Origin: Streptomyces roseofulvus
GTDB taxonomy: Bacteria > Actinomycetota > Actinomycetes > Streptomycetales > Streptomycetaceae
DNA length: 64,000 bases
Direction: 5' to 3'
Assembly: GCF_039534915.1 (NCBI RefSeq)
Contig: NZ_BAAAWE010000001.1
Coordinates: 7,998,001 to 8,062,000, forward strand
Positions 10,451 to 19,001 of the stretch are shown here, in pieces. A model generated the notes under the pieces. The model did no database searches. It worked only from the letters and a program-made list of their open reading frames with translations, and was not told the origin of the DNA. Both the position numbers and the translations under genes were made by a program. Numbering within the stretch: the stretch's first letter is position 1; each line of letters starts with the position of its first letter.

Positions 10451-11707
10451 TCAGACCGCGCCCGCCCGCAGATCGTCCAGGACCGCGCGGGCTGCCCGCG
10501 CACCCGACGCCAGCGCGCCCTGGAGGGACCCCGTCGCCCGGTGGTCCCCGCACACGTACCGGCCGGGGGCCCACCGTACGTCCCGGACCAGCGGCGCAGG
10601 GCCCGGCAGGGCCGGCAGGGCGTCGGTGACGGTGACCCGATGGACGGGCTCCCAGTCACCCGTCTCCGTGCCGTACACCTCACCCAGGGCTCTGACCACG
10701 GCTTCCGTCTCCACCGGGCCGGGGCGGCCGAGCACGGACGTCGACACCAGCGCCCGGCCGTCGGCGGAGTACCGGGGCTGTACGGCGGTGAGGACACAGG
10801 TGTTGAGGAACCTGCGCCGAGCGTCGACGACCAGCACCGGCTCGTCCAGCGGAGCACGGACGGCGGCGTGGTACAGGGTGGTGACGGTCCGTCCGTCGGG
10901 CACGCGCAGCCCCGGCAGCAGCTCACCGGCGATCCGCTGCCCGGTGGCGACGACGACGGTCCGGGAGCGCACCTCTCGCCCGTCCGTGAGGGCGACGCCA
11001 CCGGGCGTCAGCGCCGAGACGGCGCTCCCGGTCCGCAGCACGTTCCGCGGCAGCCGGGCGGCGAGCTGCGCGGGCACCGCGCCGATCCCGTCCGCCGGCA
11101 GGCACAACGTGCCGCGCAGCATGCTCCGCCACACGAGGTGGAAGAAGCGCGCCGAGGTCTCCAGGCTGTCCTCCAGGAACACACCGGAGAGGAACGGCCG
11201 GAAGAACGTCTCCACCAGCCGCGGTGACACGCCCGCCGCCGCCAGGGCGTCGAGCGTCGTGCCGTCGGCGCCATGCCGCAGTACGGACGCCGGCGCCAGC
11301 GCGTCCCGTGCCGACAGCGCGGCGAGCGCCGCCAGATCACGTGCCGACGCGAGCCGCCCCGGCAGCAGATCCCGGCTGTCCCGCGGCCGCCGCGTCGGGT
11401 CAGTGAACCGGCGCGGTCCCCGGTCGGTGTGCACGACCACCCCCGGCGTGAACGGCCGCAGCCGCAGCGCCTTCAGGTCCACGCGCCGCTTCACCTGCGG
11501 ATACGACGTGTTGAACACCTGGAAGCCGCGATCCGCGGTGAAGCCGGCCACCTGGTCGGTGCGCATCCTGCCGCCGACCGTGTCGCCCGCCTCCAGGAGC
11601 AGCACCCGCAGTCCCACTCCGCACAGGTCGCCCGCGCAGGCGAGGCCCGCGGCCCCCGCTCCGACGACCACCGCGTCGTACCGCGATCCGTCCTTCGTCC
11701 TCTCCAT
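10451..11707 (-). CDS. FAD-dependent amine-oxidase/phytoene-desaturase-like oxidoreductase
   Basis: 418 residues. The Rossmann dinucleotide motif is DAVVVGAGAAGLACAGDL at residues 10-27, and the flavin motif LLEAGDTVGGRMRTD follows at about 36-51. The C-terminal RYVCGDHRATGSLQGALASG is the second FAD-binding segment of the protoporphyrinogen-oxidase/CrtI superfamily. The substrate is unknown. It is divergent from the ECF sigma gene. The S. coelicolor light-response locus also carries a flavoprotein gene beside litR and litS, which fits the neighbours here. Confidence 0.85.
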   Translation of the reverse strand: MERTKDGSRYDAVVVGAGAAGLACAGDLCGVGLRVLLLEAGDTVGGRMRTDQVAGFTADRGFQVFNTSYPQVKRRVDLKALRLRPFTPGVVVHTDRGPRRFTDPTRRPRDSRDLLPGRLASARDLAALAALSARDALAPASVLRHGADGTTLDALAAAGVSPRLVETFFRPFLSGVFLEDSLETSARFFHLVWRSMLRGTLCLPADGIGAVPAQLAARLPRNVLRTGSAVSALTPGGVALTDGREVRSRTVVVATGQRIAGELLPGLRVPDGRTVTTLYHAAVRAPLDEPVLVVDARRRFLNTCVLTAVQPRYSADGRALVSTSVLGRPGPVETEAVVRALGEVYGTETGDWEPVHRVTVTDALPALPGPAPLVRDVRWAPGRYVCGDHRATGSLQGALASGARAARAVLDDLRAGAV

Positions 11708-12102
11708 GCCGTCCTCGTTCTCGTGGGTGCGTCGTCAGCGGGTTGCGCTCGGGTGTCCGTCGCCCGGGCGGCGCATGGCTGGGCTCCGTCCACCGGGTTC
11801 TTCTGCCGTGGGACGCCCGGCGGATGCGGACGTCGTCGTCCGCTCGGCGGCGGCACGGCCCGCGCCCCGACCGCGAGCCCGTCGCGCAGGTACCGGTGCA
11901 CCGGACGACGAGCCGGCGCGTGGGTGGCGACGCCGCGCTTCCACCTTCAGGTCACTTCGATGCGGAAACGATGCAAGTTGTCGCAGCGGGCGCGCCGGGC
12001 GGACCGTGAGGGAGCACGGGGCCGCTGAGGCCCCGGCGCCGGCGCCCACGCGACACGCACACCCAGTGGGCACCTGCGCCACCATCCGGAGGAGGAAGCG
12101 CC
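11708..12102. promoter_or_regulatory. Divergent promoter region of the FAD oxidoreductase and ECF sigma gene
   Basis: 395 bases. An AT-richer island at 11955-11982 has CGATGC twice, 12 bases apart, followed by AAGTTGTC. This is the most promoter-like stretch of the region. The word CGATGCA also occurs in the inverted repeat at 14762. No gene seen. Confidence 0.35.
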
Positions 12103-12735
12103 ATGACCCCGCACCCGACGACCGGAGCCCCCGCCCCCGCCGCGGCCGACGCGACACCCGTCGCCGTTCTCGCCCCCGACGCCGCCACGGTCACCGACGA
12201 GGGGATCGCCCGCGGTCTGGTCGGCGGCGACGAGCACTGCCTGGCCATGGCCTACCAGCGCTGGGGCCGCCTGGTCCACACTCTGGCGGCCCGCGCCCTC
12301 GGCGACGCCCGGGAGGCGGAGGACGTCACCCAGCAGGTCTTCGTCGCCGCCTGGCGCGGCCGGGCGAACTTCCGCCCCGATCGCGGCACGCTGCCCGCGT
12401 GGCTCACCGGAATCACCCGGCGCAAGATCGCCGACGCCCTCGCGGCCCGCACCCGCCGCACCGAGCTCGCGGCGGCCCTGGGCGGCTCCCTGGAGCACGA
12501 GAACCGGGCCGACGACGGGCCCGAGCGGATCCTCGACCGGTTGGTCGTCACCGAGGAGCTGTCCCGGCTCCCCCGCGTGCAGCGCGACATCCTGGAACTC
12601 GCGTACTTCGCCGATCTGACCCAGACGCAGATCGCCGACCGCACCGGTATGCCGCTGGGCACGGTCAAGAGCCACGCCCGCCGCGGCCTCCTGCGCATGC
12701 GCCACAGCCTCGAACTCGCGGGCGCCGGCCGCTGA
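12103..12735 (+). CDS. ECF-type RNA polymerase sigma factor (LitS-like by context)
   Basis: 210 residues. Region 2 is at about 40-110 (AMAYQRWGRLVHTLAARALGD, DVTQQVFVAAWRG). Region 4 HTH is at about 150-205, with LPRVQRDILELAYFADLTQTQIADRTGMPLGTVKSHARRGL. A strong GGAGGAGG site precedes the ATG. The first 30 residues are Ala/Pro-rich and variable. The gene is convergent with a LitR-like regulator, and S. coelicolor LitS is an ECF sigma factor under LitR control, so a light- or B12-gated role is inferred. No anti-sigma gene is adjacent. Confidence 0.85.
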   Translation: MTPHPTTGAPAPAAADATPVAVLAPDAATVTDEGIARGLVGGDEHCLAMAYQRWGRLVHTLAARALGDAREAEDVTQQVFVAAWRGRANFRPDRGTLPAWLTGITRRKIADALAARTRRTELAAALGGSLEHENRADDGPERILDRLVVTEELSRLPRVQRDILELAYFADLTQTQIADRTGMPLGTVKSHARRGLLRMRHSLELAGAGR

Positions 12736-12888
12736 GGGCGAGGGGCCGGCGGCCACGGCCCGGCGGCGGCGAGCGCCGACCCCGCCGCTCGGGACGGCCG
12801 AGGGACTCCAGAAGCCCGCCGGCCGGGCGCGGCACGGGCGGGCGGCCCACGGCACCGCACGACGCGCGCCCGGGGGACGCAGTGGTGC

Positions 12889-13938
12889 TCAGTCTCCGCC
12901 GCCCTCCGGCGCCTCCGCCTCCCCGGCCCGTTCCCCGTACAGCCGGGAGACGACGCCGAGCGCCTCGCGCAGGCCGGCGGGGCGCACCATCCCCGGGTCG
13001 GGCGTCCGGCCGAGCCAGCCGGGGCCCGCGAGGAGGACCAGGGCAGCGGTGCGTGCGCCCTGCACCCCGAACGCCGTCCCGGCGACGTGCCGGGCCAGCG
13101 CGTGGTTCGCGGTGGAGCGGGCCTGGGACCACAGGACGACGGCGGCCGGGCCGGAGCGCCGTACCGCCGCGTCCAGAGCCTCGGCGGGAACCGCCGCACC
13201 GAACATCCGGGTCGGCAGGGACCGTTCGGCCAGCCCGGCGGCGAGCGCCTCCAGCGGCAGTGTGTGCTGCTCCGAGGGGACGCACGCCAGCAGAACCGGC
13301 GGGGTCGGGGACGCCGGCGCTGTCCCGGTGACGGCGGCCTGCCGCAGTGCGGTGGAGATGTGCCAGGAGAGCAGGTGCTCGACCTCGACGTAGCGGTCGC
13401 CGGACGATTCCCACTTGCGGCCCACGGCGTGCAGGGTCGGGGCCATGATCTCCTCCCAGGCGGTCACGAGCCCGTGCTCCGCGAGCGCCGCCCGCAGCAG
13501 CGTCTCCATGGCCGGCCCGTCGAGGCGTACGGCGGCACGGGCGAGGCCACGGCACTCCCGGCGCACGTGGCCCAGCGGCAGGCCGCCCCCGCCCGCCGGG
13601 CGCCGCGGCGTCTCCGGCTCCGCCGCCTCCGCGAGAGGTACGGCGGGCACAACGGGTACGGCGGGCACGACGGGTGCGCCCGCCCCGCCGCCCTCCATCG
13701 ATGCCCGCACCTCACGGGCGGCCCGCGCCGCCTCGGCGGGCGGGACGCCCGAGGCCGTCAGACGGCACATCTCCTCCAGCATCGCGACGTCCGCGGGGCT
13801 CCAGCGCCGGTGCTGTCCGTCCCCGCGCACGGCGGGGCCGATTCCGTACCGCCGTTCCCAGGACCGCACGGTGGTGGGGGAGACGCCCAGACGGCGGGCG
13901 ACAGCGCCCGTGGTGATGCCGCGGACGGTGTCGTGCAT
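12889..13938 (-). CDS. litR: MerR-family regulator with B12-binding-like domain (LitR/CarH type)
   Basis: 349 residues. The MerR HTH lies at 5-75 (TTGAVARRLGVSPTTVRSWERRYGI). A Pro/Ala/Val-rich linker (85-125) leads to a four-helix bundle with WESSGDRYVEVEHLL, equivalent to the W-x9-EH motif of CarH but one residue longer. The Rossmann-like end has EQHTLP where cobalamin binders have ExHxxG or DxHxxG, so His is kept and Gly is replaced by Pro. Family members are AdoB12-dependent photoreceptor repressors. Whether this one binds B12 is uncertain. ATG 13938 is used; GTG codons at 13944 and 13947 are alternatives. Confidence 0.8.
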   Translation of the reverse strand: MHDTVRGITTGAVARRLGVSPTTVRSWERRYGIGPAVRGDGQHRRWSPADVAMLEEMCRLTASGVPPAEAARAAREVRASMEGGGAGAPVVPAVPVVPAVPLAEAAEPETPRRPAGGGGLPLGHVRRECRGLARAAVRLDGPAMETLLRAALAEHGLVTAWEEIMAPTLHAVGRKWESSGDRYVEVEHLLSWHISTALRQAAVTGTAPASPTPPVLLACVPSEQHTLPLEALAAGLAERSLPTRMFGAAVPAEALDAAVRRSGPAAVVLWSQARSTANHALARHVAGTAFGVQGARTAALVLLAGPGWLGRTPDPGMVRPAGLREALGVVSRLYGERAGEAEAPEGGGD

Positions 13939-13984
13939 GGTCACCACCCCACGAAGCGGAAGCGAGGGGAGCCCGGCGGCGCGG

Positions 13985-14422
13985 TCACGGACGCCACGCG
14001 GCGGCGGCCGCCGGCAGGCGGGCGACCACGCCGTCGGCCAGTCCCTCGAATTCCCCGCGCAAGAAGGGCGCGGCCAGCCGGGCGAAGCCCTTGAAGGCCA
14101 GCGACGCCGAGTAGGTCAGCCGCGTCGACGTCCCCTCTTCGGCGAACCGGAGGTCGTCCCGCGCGGTCACCGTCCGGTTCTCCCCGACGAAAACGAGCCG
14201 CGCGGGCTCCCGTACGACAAGCTCGTACCGCAGCTCGGTCGTACGGCCCCGAAAACGCGACGTGTTCCGCCACCGCGCGCCCGGCCGCACCGGCCCGTCG
14301 TCGAGCCGTACGCAGCTGAGGGTGCCGGGGTCCCATTCCTCGGTCCGGGCGAAGTCCTCCAGATAGGCCACGACCTCGGCCAAAGGACGCCGCACCACCA
14401 TCACCCGCTCCACGCTCACCAC
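13985..14422 (-). CDS. SRPBCC (polyketide cyclase/START-like) protein
   Basis: 145 residues starting at GTG 14422, with GGGAGGAG 10 bases upstream. The sequence PLAEVVAYLEDFARTEEWDPG, TSRFRGRTTELRYELVV and STRLTYSASLAFKGFARL is typical of SRPBCC ligand-binding barrels. It ends 46 bases before the litR-like ATG on the same strand, so the two are probably cotranscribed. A hydrophobic ligand is expected but cannot be named. Confidence 0.8.
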   Translation of the reverse strand: MVSVERVMVVRRPLAEVVAYLEDFARTEEWDPGTLSCVRLDDGPVRPGARWRNTSRFRGRTTELRYELVVREPARLVFVGENRTVTARDDLRFAEEGTSTRLTYSASLAFKGFARLAAPFLRGEFEGLADGVVARLPAAAAAWRP

Positions 14423-14856
14423 CGCAACGGCCCTCCTCCCGTCCCCGCCGGGGCACGTGACGGCCCCGGTCGTCAGGGATTCCGACCGCCGGGCCCGATC
14501 GGATGCGCCGACGGCGTGCGGAGCGGCCACCCCTCACCGACCGGCCGGGGCCCCGGCGGTGGAGACGGCCCGCCGGGGCAGGGGCAGTGGACGGGCAAGG
14601 CGGTACGCGACCCGCGCGGCGAGCGGGGAGCGGCCGCGGACGTCCGCACGGGGCAGCGCGGGCATGGCCGCGCGATCCGGGCGAAGCGCAGGCAACCGGT
14701 GGACGGGCGGTACGGGCACGATGACGAACGGTGCCGTGCGGGCACGATGAAGCGCCCGGTATCGATGCACCATCGACGCGTCTGGCGGTCGAGGCGACGG
14801 CGGGGGACGGTGGAGAACCCGGCGGCGTCCCGCCGCCGCACCTCCAGGGAGCGATC
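14423..14856. other. Divergent intergenic region before the SRPBCC-litR operon and the DUF6480 gene
   Basis: No supportable gene. The right half is less GC-rich and holds a perfect short inverted repeat (14762-14776) and two nearby GGGCACGATGA words (about 14714 and 14740). It probably carries both divergent promoters. Confidence 0.4.
14762..14776. promoter_or_regulatory. Perfect inverted repeat, candidate operator
   Basis: TCGATG-CAC-CATCGA: perfect 6-base arms around 3 bases, 81 bases before the DUF6480 start and inside the litR upstream region. A similar CGATGC word lies upstream of the FAD oxidoreductase. It is a candidate site for the MerR-type regulator, by position only. Confidence 0.35.
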
Positions 14857-15036
14857 ATGAGCGTGCCGTTCGTACCTCCTGAGGAAACCCCGCCCGCCGA
14901 GGGCTCCACCTCCTCGGCGCACCCCGAACGCGCTGACGGCGGCATCTGGGAGCACCCGATGATCTGGGTCTCCGTCATCCTCGTCGGCGCCCTCCTCGTC
15001 GGGCTCCTCTTCCTCTTCCGGGTCCTCGGCCTCTGA
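14857..15036 (+). CDS. Small single-pass membrane protein, DUF6480-like
   Basis: 59 residues. The N-terminal PPEETPPAEGSTSS segment matches the signature of DUF6480 proteins of Streptomyces, and one TM helix (about 37-57, VSVILVGALLVGLLFLFRVL) ends the protein. The ATG follows CCAGGGAG. Function unknown; members are small membrane proteins. The cytoplasmic N-terminus is Pro/Glu/Ser-rich. Confidence 0.75.
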   Translation: MSVPFVPPEETPPAEGSTSSAHPERADGGIWEHPMIWVSVILVGALLVGLLFLFRVLGL

Positions 15037-15075
15037 TCCGTCCGCCGGGACGCGTCCCGGCGGACGCGGAGCCGG

Positions 15076-16458
15076 TCACACCCGAACCGGGCCCACCGAG
15101 GCCATGGTCCGGGCCAACCGCCGCGCCATCCAGTCCGGGCCCCGGCGCCGCACCTCGGGCGTCCATACGGGCAGACCGGGCGGCGCCTCCGCCAGCAGCT
15201 CCCGCAGCGCCTCTCCGGCCGCGCGCGGAGTCAGCCGGGACGGGTCGAGGCAGAGCGCGAGGCCCGCCCTCTCCGCGTCGTGAGCGATGCAGAACTGGTC
15301 GCTGGAGAACGGCAGGACCAGAGCCGGCGTCCCGGAGACGACGCACTCCGTGAAGGAGTTGTTCCCGCCGTGGTGGACCATCGCGTCGGCCTGCGCCAGC
15401 AGCCAGCGCTGCGGCACGACGTCCGCGATGTGCACGTCCGGCCCCGCCAGCGGAGACAGGGCGCCCGCCCGGTCGCCCGCGGCGACCACCACCGCGGCGT
15501 CGGGGACGTGGGAGCGGATCCCGCGCACGACGACGGCCAGCACGTCGTCGCGGGCCGAGAGGAAGGTGCCCAGGGCGACGAGCACCAACCGGCGGCGGAC
15601 CGTCCGGAGCCGGCGCACCACTTCCTCCCACGCCCCACCGGGGCTCGGCTCCGCGGGCGGCGAGCAGTGCCCTCCGTAGAAGAACTCCGCTGTCCCCCGA
15701 GGACGTTCCGGCAGCCACGGGAAAGGCGGGTAGCCGAACACCACCGCGTGCGGCGACGCCAGCGCGAAGGCGCGCCCGGGCGCCGGAGCGGCCGGCGCGT
15801 GAGCACGCGCGACCTCGCCGAACCGCGCGGTGAACGCCTCCTCGGCCGCCTCCGCCGCGCGCCGCAGCGCGGCCAGATCCTGCTCGCCGGGACGGACCGC
15901 ACGGGGCCACGCGTGGGGTACGCCGAACAAGGCCTCGGGCGCGTGCGGCACATAGGTCGGGTGTCCGGGGCAGTACGTGGCGTACGGAAGGCCGAGACAG
16001 TGCAGCGCCAGCGTCACCGGGTAGCTCAGCTGGTCGACCACGTACCAGTCGGGCGACAGACGGGCGTGCAGCTCCCGCAGCCGCGACAGAACGGCCGACG
16101 GGTCCCCGAGCAGGTCCTCGCCACGGTGCAGCGCCTGGGTGAGCAGCGCCGCGACGGCTCCGCTCCGGGTGGAGGCGAGGAACTCCTCCAGCCGCTCCGC
16201 CTCCCGGGCCCCCTGGCGGGTGCTCCGGGCGACACCGGTGTTCGCGTTCCGCGTGACGGTCAGCGGCACGAACCGCACCCCCGCTGCCTCCGCGAGCGGG
16301 GCGAAGGACGGCGCCGTCGCCAGGTGCACCTCGCAGCCCGCCCGGGCGAGCGCCCCCGCCAGCACGGACAGCGGCTGGGCGTGGGAGAGGAAGGGAGGAG
16401 CGACCACCACGACGCGTGGCCGGCGGGTTCCGGTGACACCGGGACGCGAGCGCTTCAT
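15076..16458 (-). CDS. MGT/UGT-type glycosyltransferase (GT1)
   Basis: 460 residues from MKRSRPGV. The N-domain begins VVVVAPPFLSHAQPLSVLAGALARAGCEVHLAT, the usual acceptor-domain start of GT-B UDP-glycosyltransferases. The donor-binding domain has LVLVALGTFLSARDD and, near residue 360, VHHGGNNSFTECVVSGTPALVLPFSSDQF, the GT1 signature region. Such enzymes glycosylate small lipophilic acceptors such as macrolides or carotenoids. The light-response context makes a lipid-soluble acceptor plausible but unproven. Confidence 0.85.
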   Translation of the reverse strand: MKRSRPGVTGTRRPRVVVVAPPFLSHAQPLSVLAGALARAGCEVHLATAPSFAPLAEAAGVRFVPLTVTRNANTGVARSTRQGAREAERLEEFLASTRSGAVAALLTQALHRGEDLLGDPSAVLSRLRELHARLSPDWYVVDQLSYPVTLALHCLGLPYATYCPGHPTYVPHAPEALFGVPHAWPRAVRPGEQDLAALRRAAEAAEEAFTARFGEVARAHAPAAPAPGRAFALASPHAVVFGYPPFPWLPERPRGTAEFFYGGHCSPPAEPSPGGAWEEVVRRLRTVRRRLVLVALGTFLSARDDVLAVVVRGIRSHVPDAAVVVAAGDRAGALSPLAGPDVHIADVVPQRWLLAQADAMVHHGGNNSFTECVVSGTPALVLPFSSDQFCIAHDAERAGLALCLDPSRLTPRAAGEALRELLAEAPPGLPVWTPEVRRRGPDWMARRLARTMASVGPVRV

Positions 16459-16527
16459 GCCCGGGGTTTCCCCCGCCCGCCGTCCGACGGATGCGCGCGT
16501 GCACGGCACCGGGACCGCTTGCACGGG

Positions 16528-16660
16528 CGCGAGGTGGCCGGGGGACCGTCCGCCGGGCGCGCGAGGTGCGGGGTCCGTCCGCCGCGGGCGGGGCGGTCGC
16601 GGGGACCGCCTGCCGCGCGCGAGGAGGCCGACGGGACCGCCTGCCGCCCGCGAGGCCGCT
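16528..16660. repeat. Degenerate 30-bp tandem repeat, about 4 copies
   Basis: Units of the form GCGCGAGG, a short variable piece, GGGACCG, YC, TGCCG or CGCCG repeat at about 16528, 16557, 16587 and 16616, with a part copy to 16660. They fill the space between two divergent glycosyltransferase genes. They are too diverged for a young microsatellite. Confidence 0.55.
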
Positions 16661-16757
16661 GCCCGATGCCTGCCCCCCCCGGCCGTCGAAGGCCCGTGCA
16701 TCCACGCCCCCGGCCCCCGGCGAACAACTCCTCGCCGCCTGTCGTCGAGGAGTTCCG

Positions 16758-18905
16758 ATGCAACGCCCCGATTCCGCCGTGTCCGTCGACCCCGCCCCCT
16801 GGGGCCGCCCTTCCGGAAGGCCCGATCCGTTCGCGGCGGCCAGGGCCGCCTACTGGAGGCGCGCGCACCGTCCCTCCCCTGGGCGCCGTTCCGCCGCGCC
16901 GAACCTCTTCGCCGAACTCGTCCGGGCCGAGTACCGACCCGACGGCGCACCGGCAGACCGGCCCGCCGCCGCGACCTCCGGGGACCTCGCCCTGGCCGGG
17001 CTGCGCCGCCGCGTACGGGCGGGCCGGACACCGCCTCCCGAGACGTGCGTACGGCTCCTCGCCGACGGCGACCACACCCGCGCGGCCGTCTTCGACGCGT
17101 GGCCGGAGGCCGTCCGGCGCCACGGGACGGAGCGCGCCGCGGCCGCCGTGCGGCGCGGCCTCCAGGGCGCCCGCCGCCCCCATCTCGTCGCGACCCTGCT
17201 CGATCTCGCCGCGGCGGAGTCCCTCGTCCCGCTCGCGCGGCCCGAGCTGCTCCGGCTGGCCCGCGCGCCCGAACGGACGGTACGCCACGCGGCCTGGCGT
17301 CTTCTCGCCGCGCACGACGGCTCTCTCCTGCCGCCCCGCGCCGCCGTCACGCCCGGAACCCGCCCCGCGGACGCCTATGAGCGCCTGCTCCGCGAGGCCC
17401 TGCGGGCCCCGGCTCCCCCCGCCGCCCCGGAGAGCGCGGAGCTCCGGCCCGGGACGCTCATCGCCCAGTCCATGCTCCTGGGGCACCTGGACCGGCCCGG
17501 TGAGGGGCTCAGCGGCGGCCTCGGCGTCCTGCTGGGAGCCCTCGGCGACGCGCTCGCACGGACCGACGGCGTCGCGGGCGTCCTCACCCTGGTCACGGCC
17601 TGCGTTCCCGAACTGGAGGCCGACCCGGTCCTCCTGCGCCGGCGGGGCCCGCGGCACTGGGTGCTCAGGCTCCCCGTCGACAGCCCGCGGCAGGTCCGGC
17701 CCGAGGAACTGGGGCGACACCGCGAGGCGCTGGCCTGGTGGGCGACCCGACTCCTCGGCTCACTCGGCAGGCCCGTCGACGTGCTCCACGTCCGCTACGC
17801 CGACGACGGCTCGCTCGCCCTCGCCGAAGCGGCCCGCCGGTCGGGCGCTGCCGTGGTCTTCACCGCCGCGCCCGACCCGCACCGCCAGATGACGGAGCGG
17901 CATGCCGCGCCCGGCAGCGACGCGAACGCCCTCCGGCACGACCTGCACCGGGTGTTCGTCGCGGACCGGCTGGTCGACCGTGCCGACCGCGTCGTGGGCA
18001 TCGCGGGCCCCGGAAGAGGAGCGGACGAGCTGCTCCACCACTTCCCGCAGCTGGCCGGCAGGGCCGGAGGAGCCCCCGACGCCCCGCCGGAGGGAATCCC
18101 GCCGTACCGCCTTCCGGCGGACGCCGGTCGGCGGATCGACTCCCTGCTCGCGGCCGTCGGCGCCGGCCTCGGCGCCGCGGCCGGACCGGGCCGGTCGCGC
18201 ACGCCCACGGTGCTGCTCACCGTCGGGCGCCTGCACCCCGTCAAACAGCAGGACGTCCTGGTCCGCGCCTGGGCCGAGTCGGGGGCCTTCCGGGAATCGG
18301 TCCTCGTCTGCGTGGGCGGCAGTCCCTCGGACGCCGATCCTGTCGAAAACGCGATGCGCGCACGCGTCGAACAGGCCGTCGCCGCCTTCCCCGAGGCGGC
18401 GGAACGCCTGCTGCTCCTGCCGGCTCTCGCCAACGCCGAGGTACGCACCCTGGAGCGTCGACTCGCCGACCCCGCGAACGGGTTCCACGCCCGGTACGTG
18501 TGCCCGAGCGCCAAGGAGGAGTTCGGGCTGGCCGTGCTCGAAGCCATGGAGGCCGGACTCCTCGTCGCCGCTCCCGTACGCGGCGGCGTCCCGCACTACC
18601 TGGTCGACGGCCGCAACGGCCTGCTGATCGACACCTCCTGTGCCCGGACGCTCGGCGAGGGGCTGCTCCGGCTCCTCCGGGTCGACGAAGGCGCTGCGGC
18701 CGCGATGGCGCGCAGCGCGCAGGGTCTCGTCCGCTCCACCTACTCCTCGAACGCCATGGCGCGGGCCCTGGCCCGCCACTACACGGCCGTGGCGCCCCGC
18801 ACCGCTACGGGCCGGAAAGCCGCCGCGCCGCCACGTGGAGGACCCTTCCGCCGACCGGTCGCTCCGGAGGACAGGACCCGCACCGGCGGGAGGACACGAG
18901 CCTGA
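16758..18905 (+). CDS. Large GT-B glycosyltransferase (GT4, sucrose-phosphate-synthase-like)
   Basis: 715 residues. Residues 1-220 are Ala/Arg-rich helices with repeated RLLADGDHTRAAVFDAW-type units, possibly HEAT-like. From about 230 there is a GT-B domain: LIAQSMLLGHLDRPGEGLSGGLGVLLGALGDAL (glycine-rich N-domain loop), then LTVGRLHPVKQQDVLVRAW and PSAKEEFGLAVLEAMEAGLLVAAPVRGGVPHYLVDGRNGLL (donor site with the E-x7-E motif). ATG follows GAGGAG. Acceptor unknown. It is divergent from the GT1 gene, and both may act on one product. Confidence 0.82.
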   Translation: MQRPDSAVSVDPAPWGRPSGRPDPFAAARAAYWRRAHRPSPGRRSAAPNLFAELVRAEYRPDGAPADRPAAATSGDLALAGLRRRVRAGRTPPPETCVRLLADGDHTRAAVFDAWPEAVRRHGTERAAAAVRRGLQGARRPHLVATLLDLAAAESLVPLARPELLRLARAPERTVRHAAWRLLAAHDGSLLPPRAAVTPGTRPADAYERLLREALRAPAPPAAPESAELRPGTLIAQSMLLGHLDRPGEGLSGGLGVLLGALGDALARTDGVAGVLTLVTACVPELEADPVLLRRRGPRHWVLRLPVDSPRQVRPEELGRHREALAWWATRLLGSLGRPVDVLHVRYADDGSLALAEAARRSGAAVVFTAAPDPHRQMTERHAAPGSDANALRHDLHRVFVADRLVDRADRVVGIAGPGRGADELLHHFPQLAGRAGGAPDAPPEGIPPYRLPADAGRRIDSLLAAVGAGLGAAAGPGRSRTPTVLLTVGRLHPVKQQDVLVRAWAESGAFRESVLVCVGGSPSDADPVENAMRARVEQAVAAFPEAAERLLLLPALANAEVRTLERRLADPANGFHARYVCPSAKEEFGLAVLEAMEAGLLVAAPVRGGVPHYLVDGRNGLLIDTSCARTLGEGLLRLLRVDEGAAAAMARSAQGLVRSTYSSNAMARALARHYTAVAPRTATGRKAAAPPRGGPFRRPVAPEDRTRTGGRTRA

Positions 18906-19001
18906 CGGCTCTTCGGCAGTGAGGGGCCCGGCGCGGGAGGACGCCGACCCGGGCCGGGGTGCTCCCGCGGCCGGCGGCGCGACGCCGGTCAACCCTTCGT
19001 G

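Noticed and set aside
10224..13331. Open frame of over 1000 codons on the plus strand
   Set aside because: It runs antisense through the FAD oxidoreductase and then out of frame with the sigma factor. The composition is Arg/Ser/Pro-rich shadow sequence.
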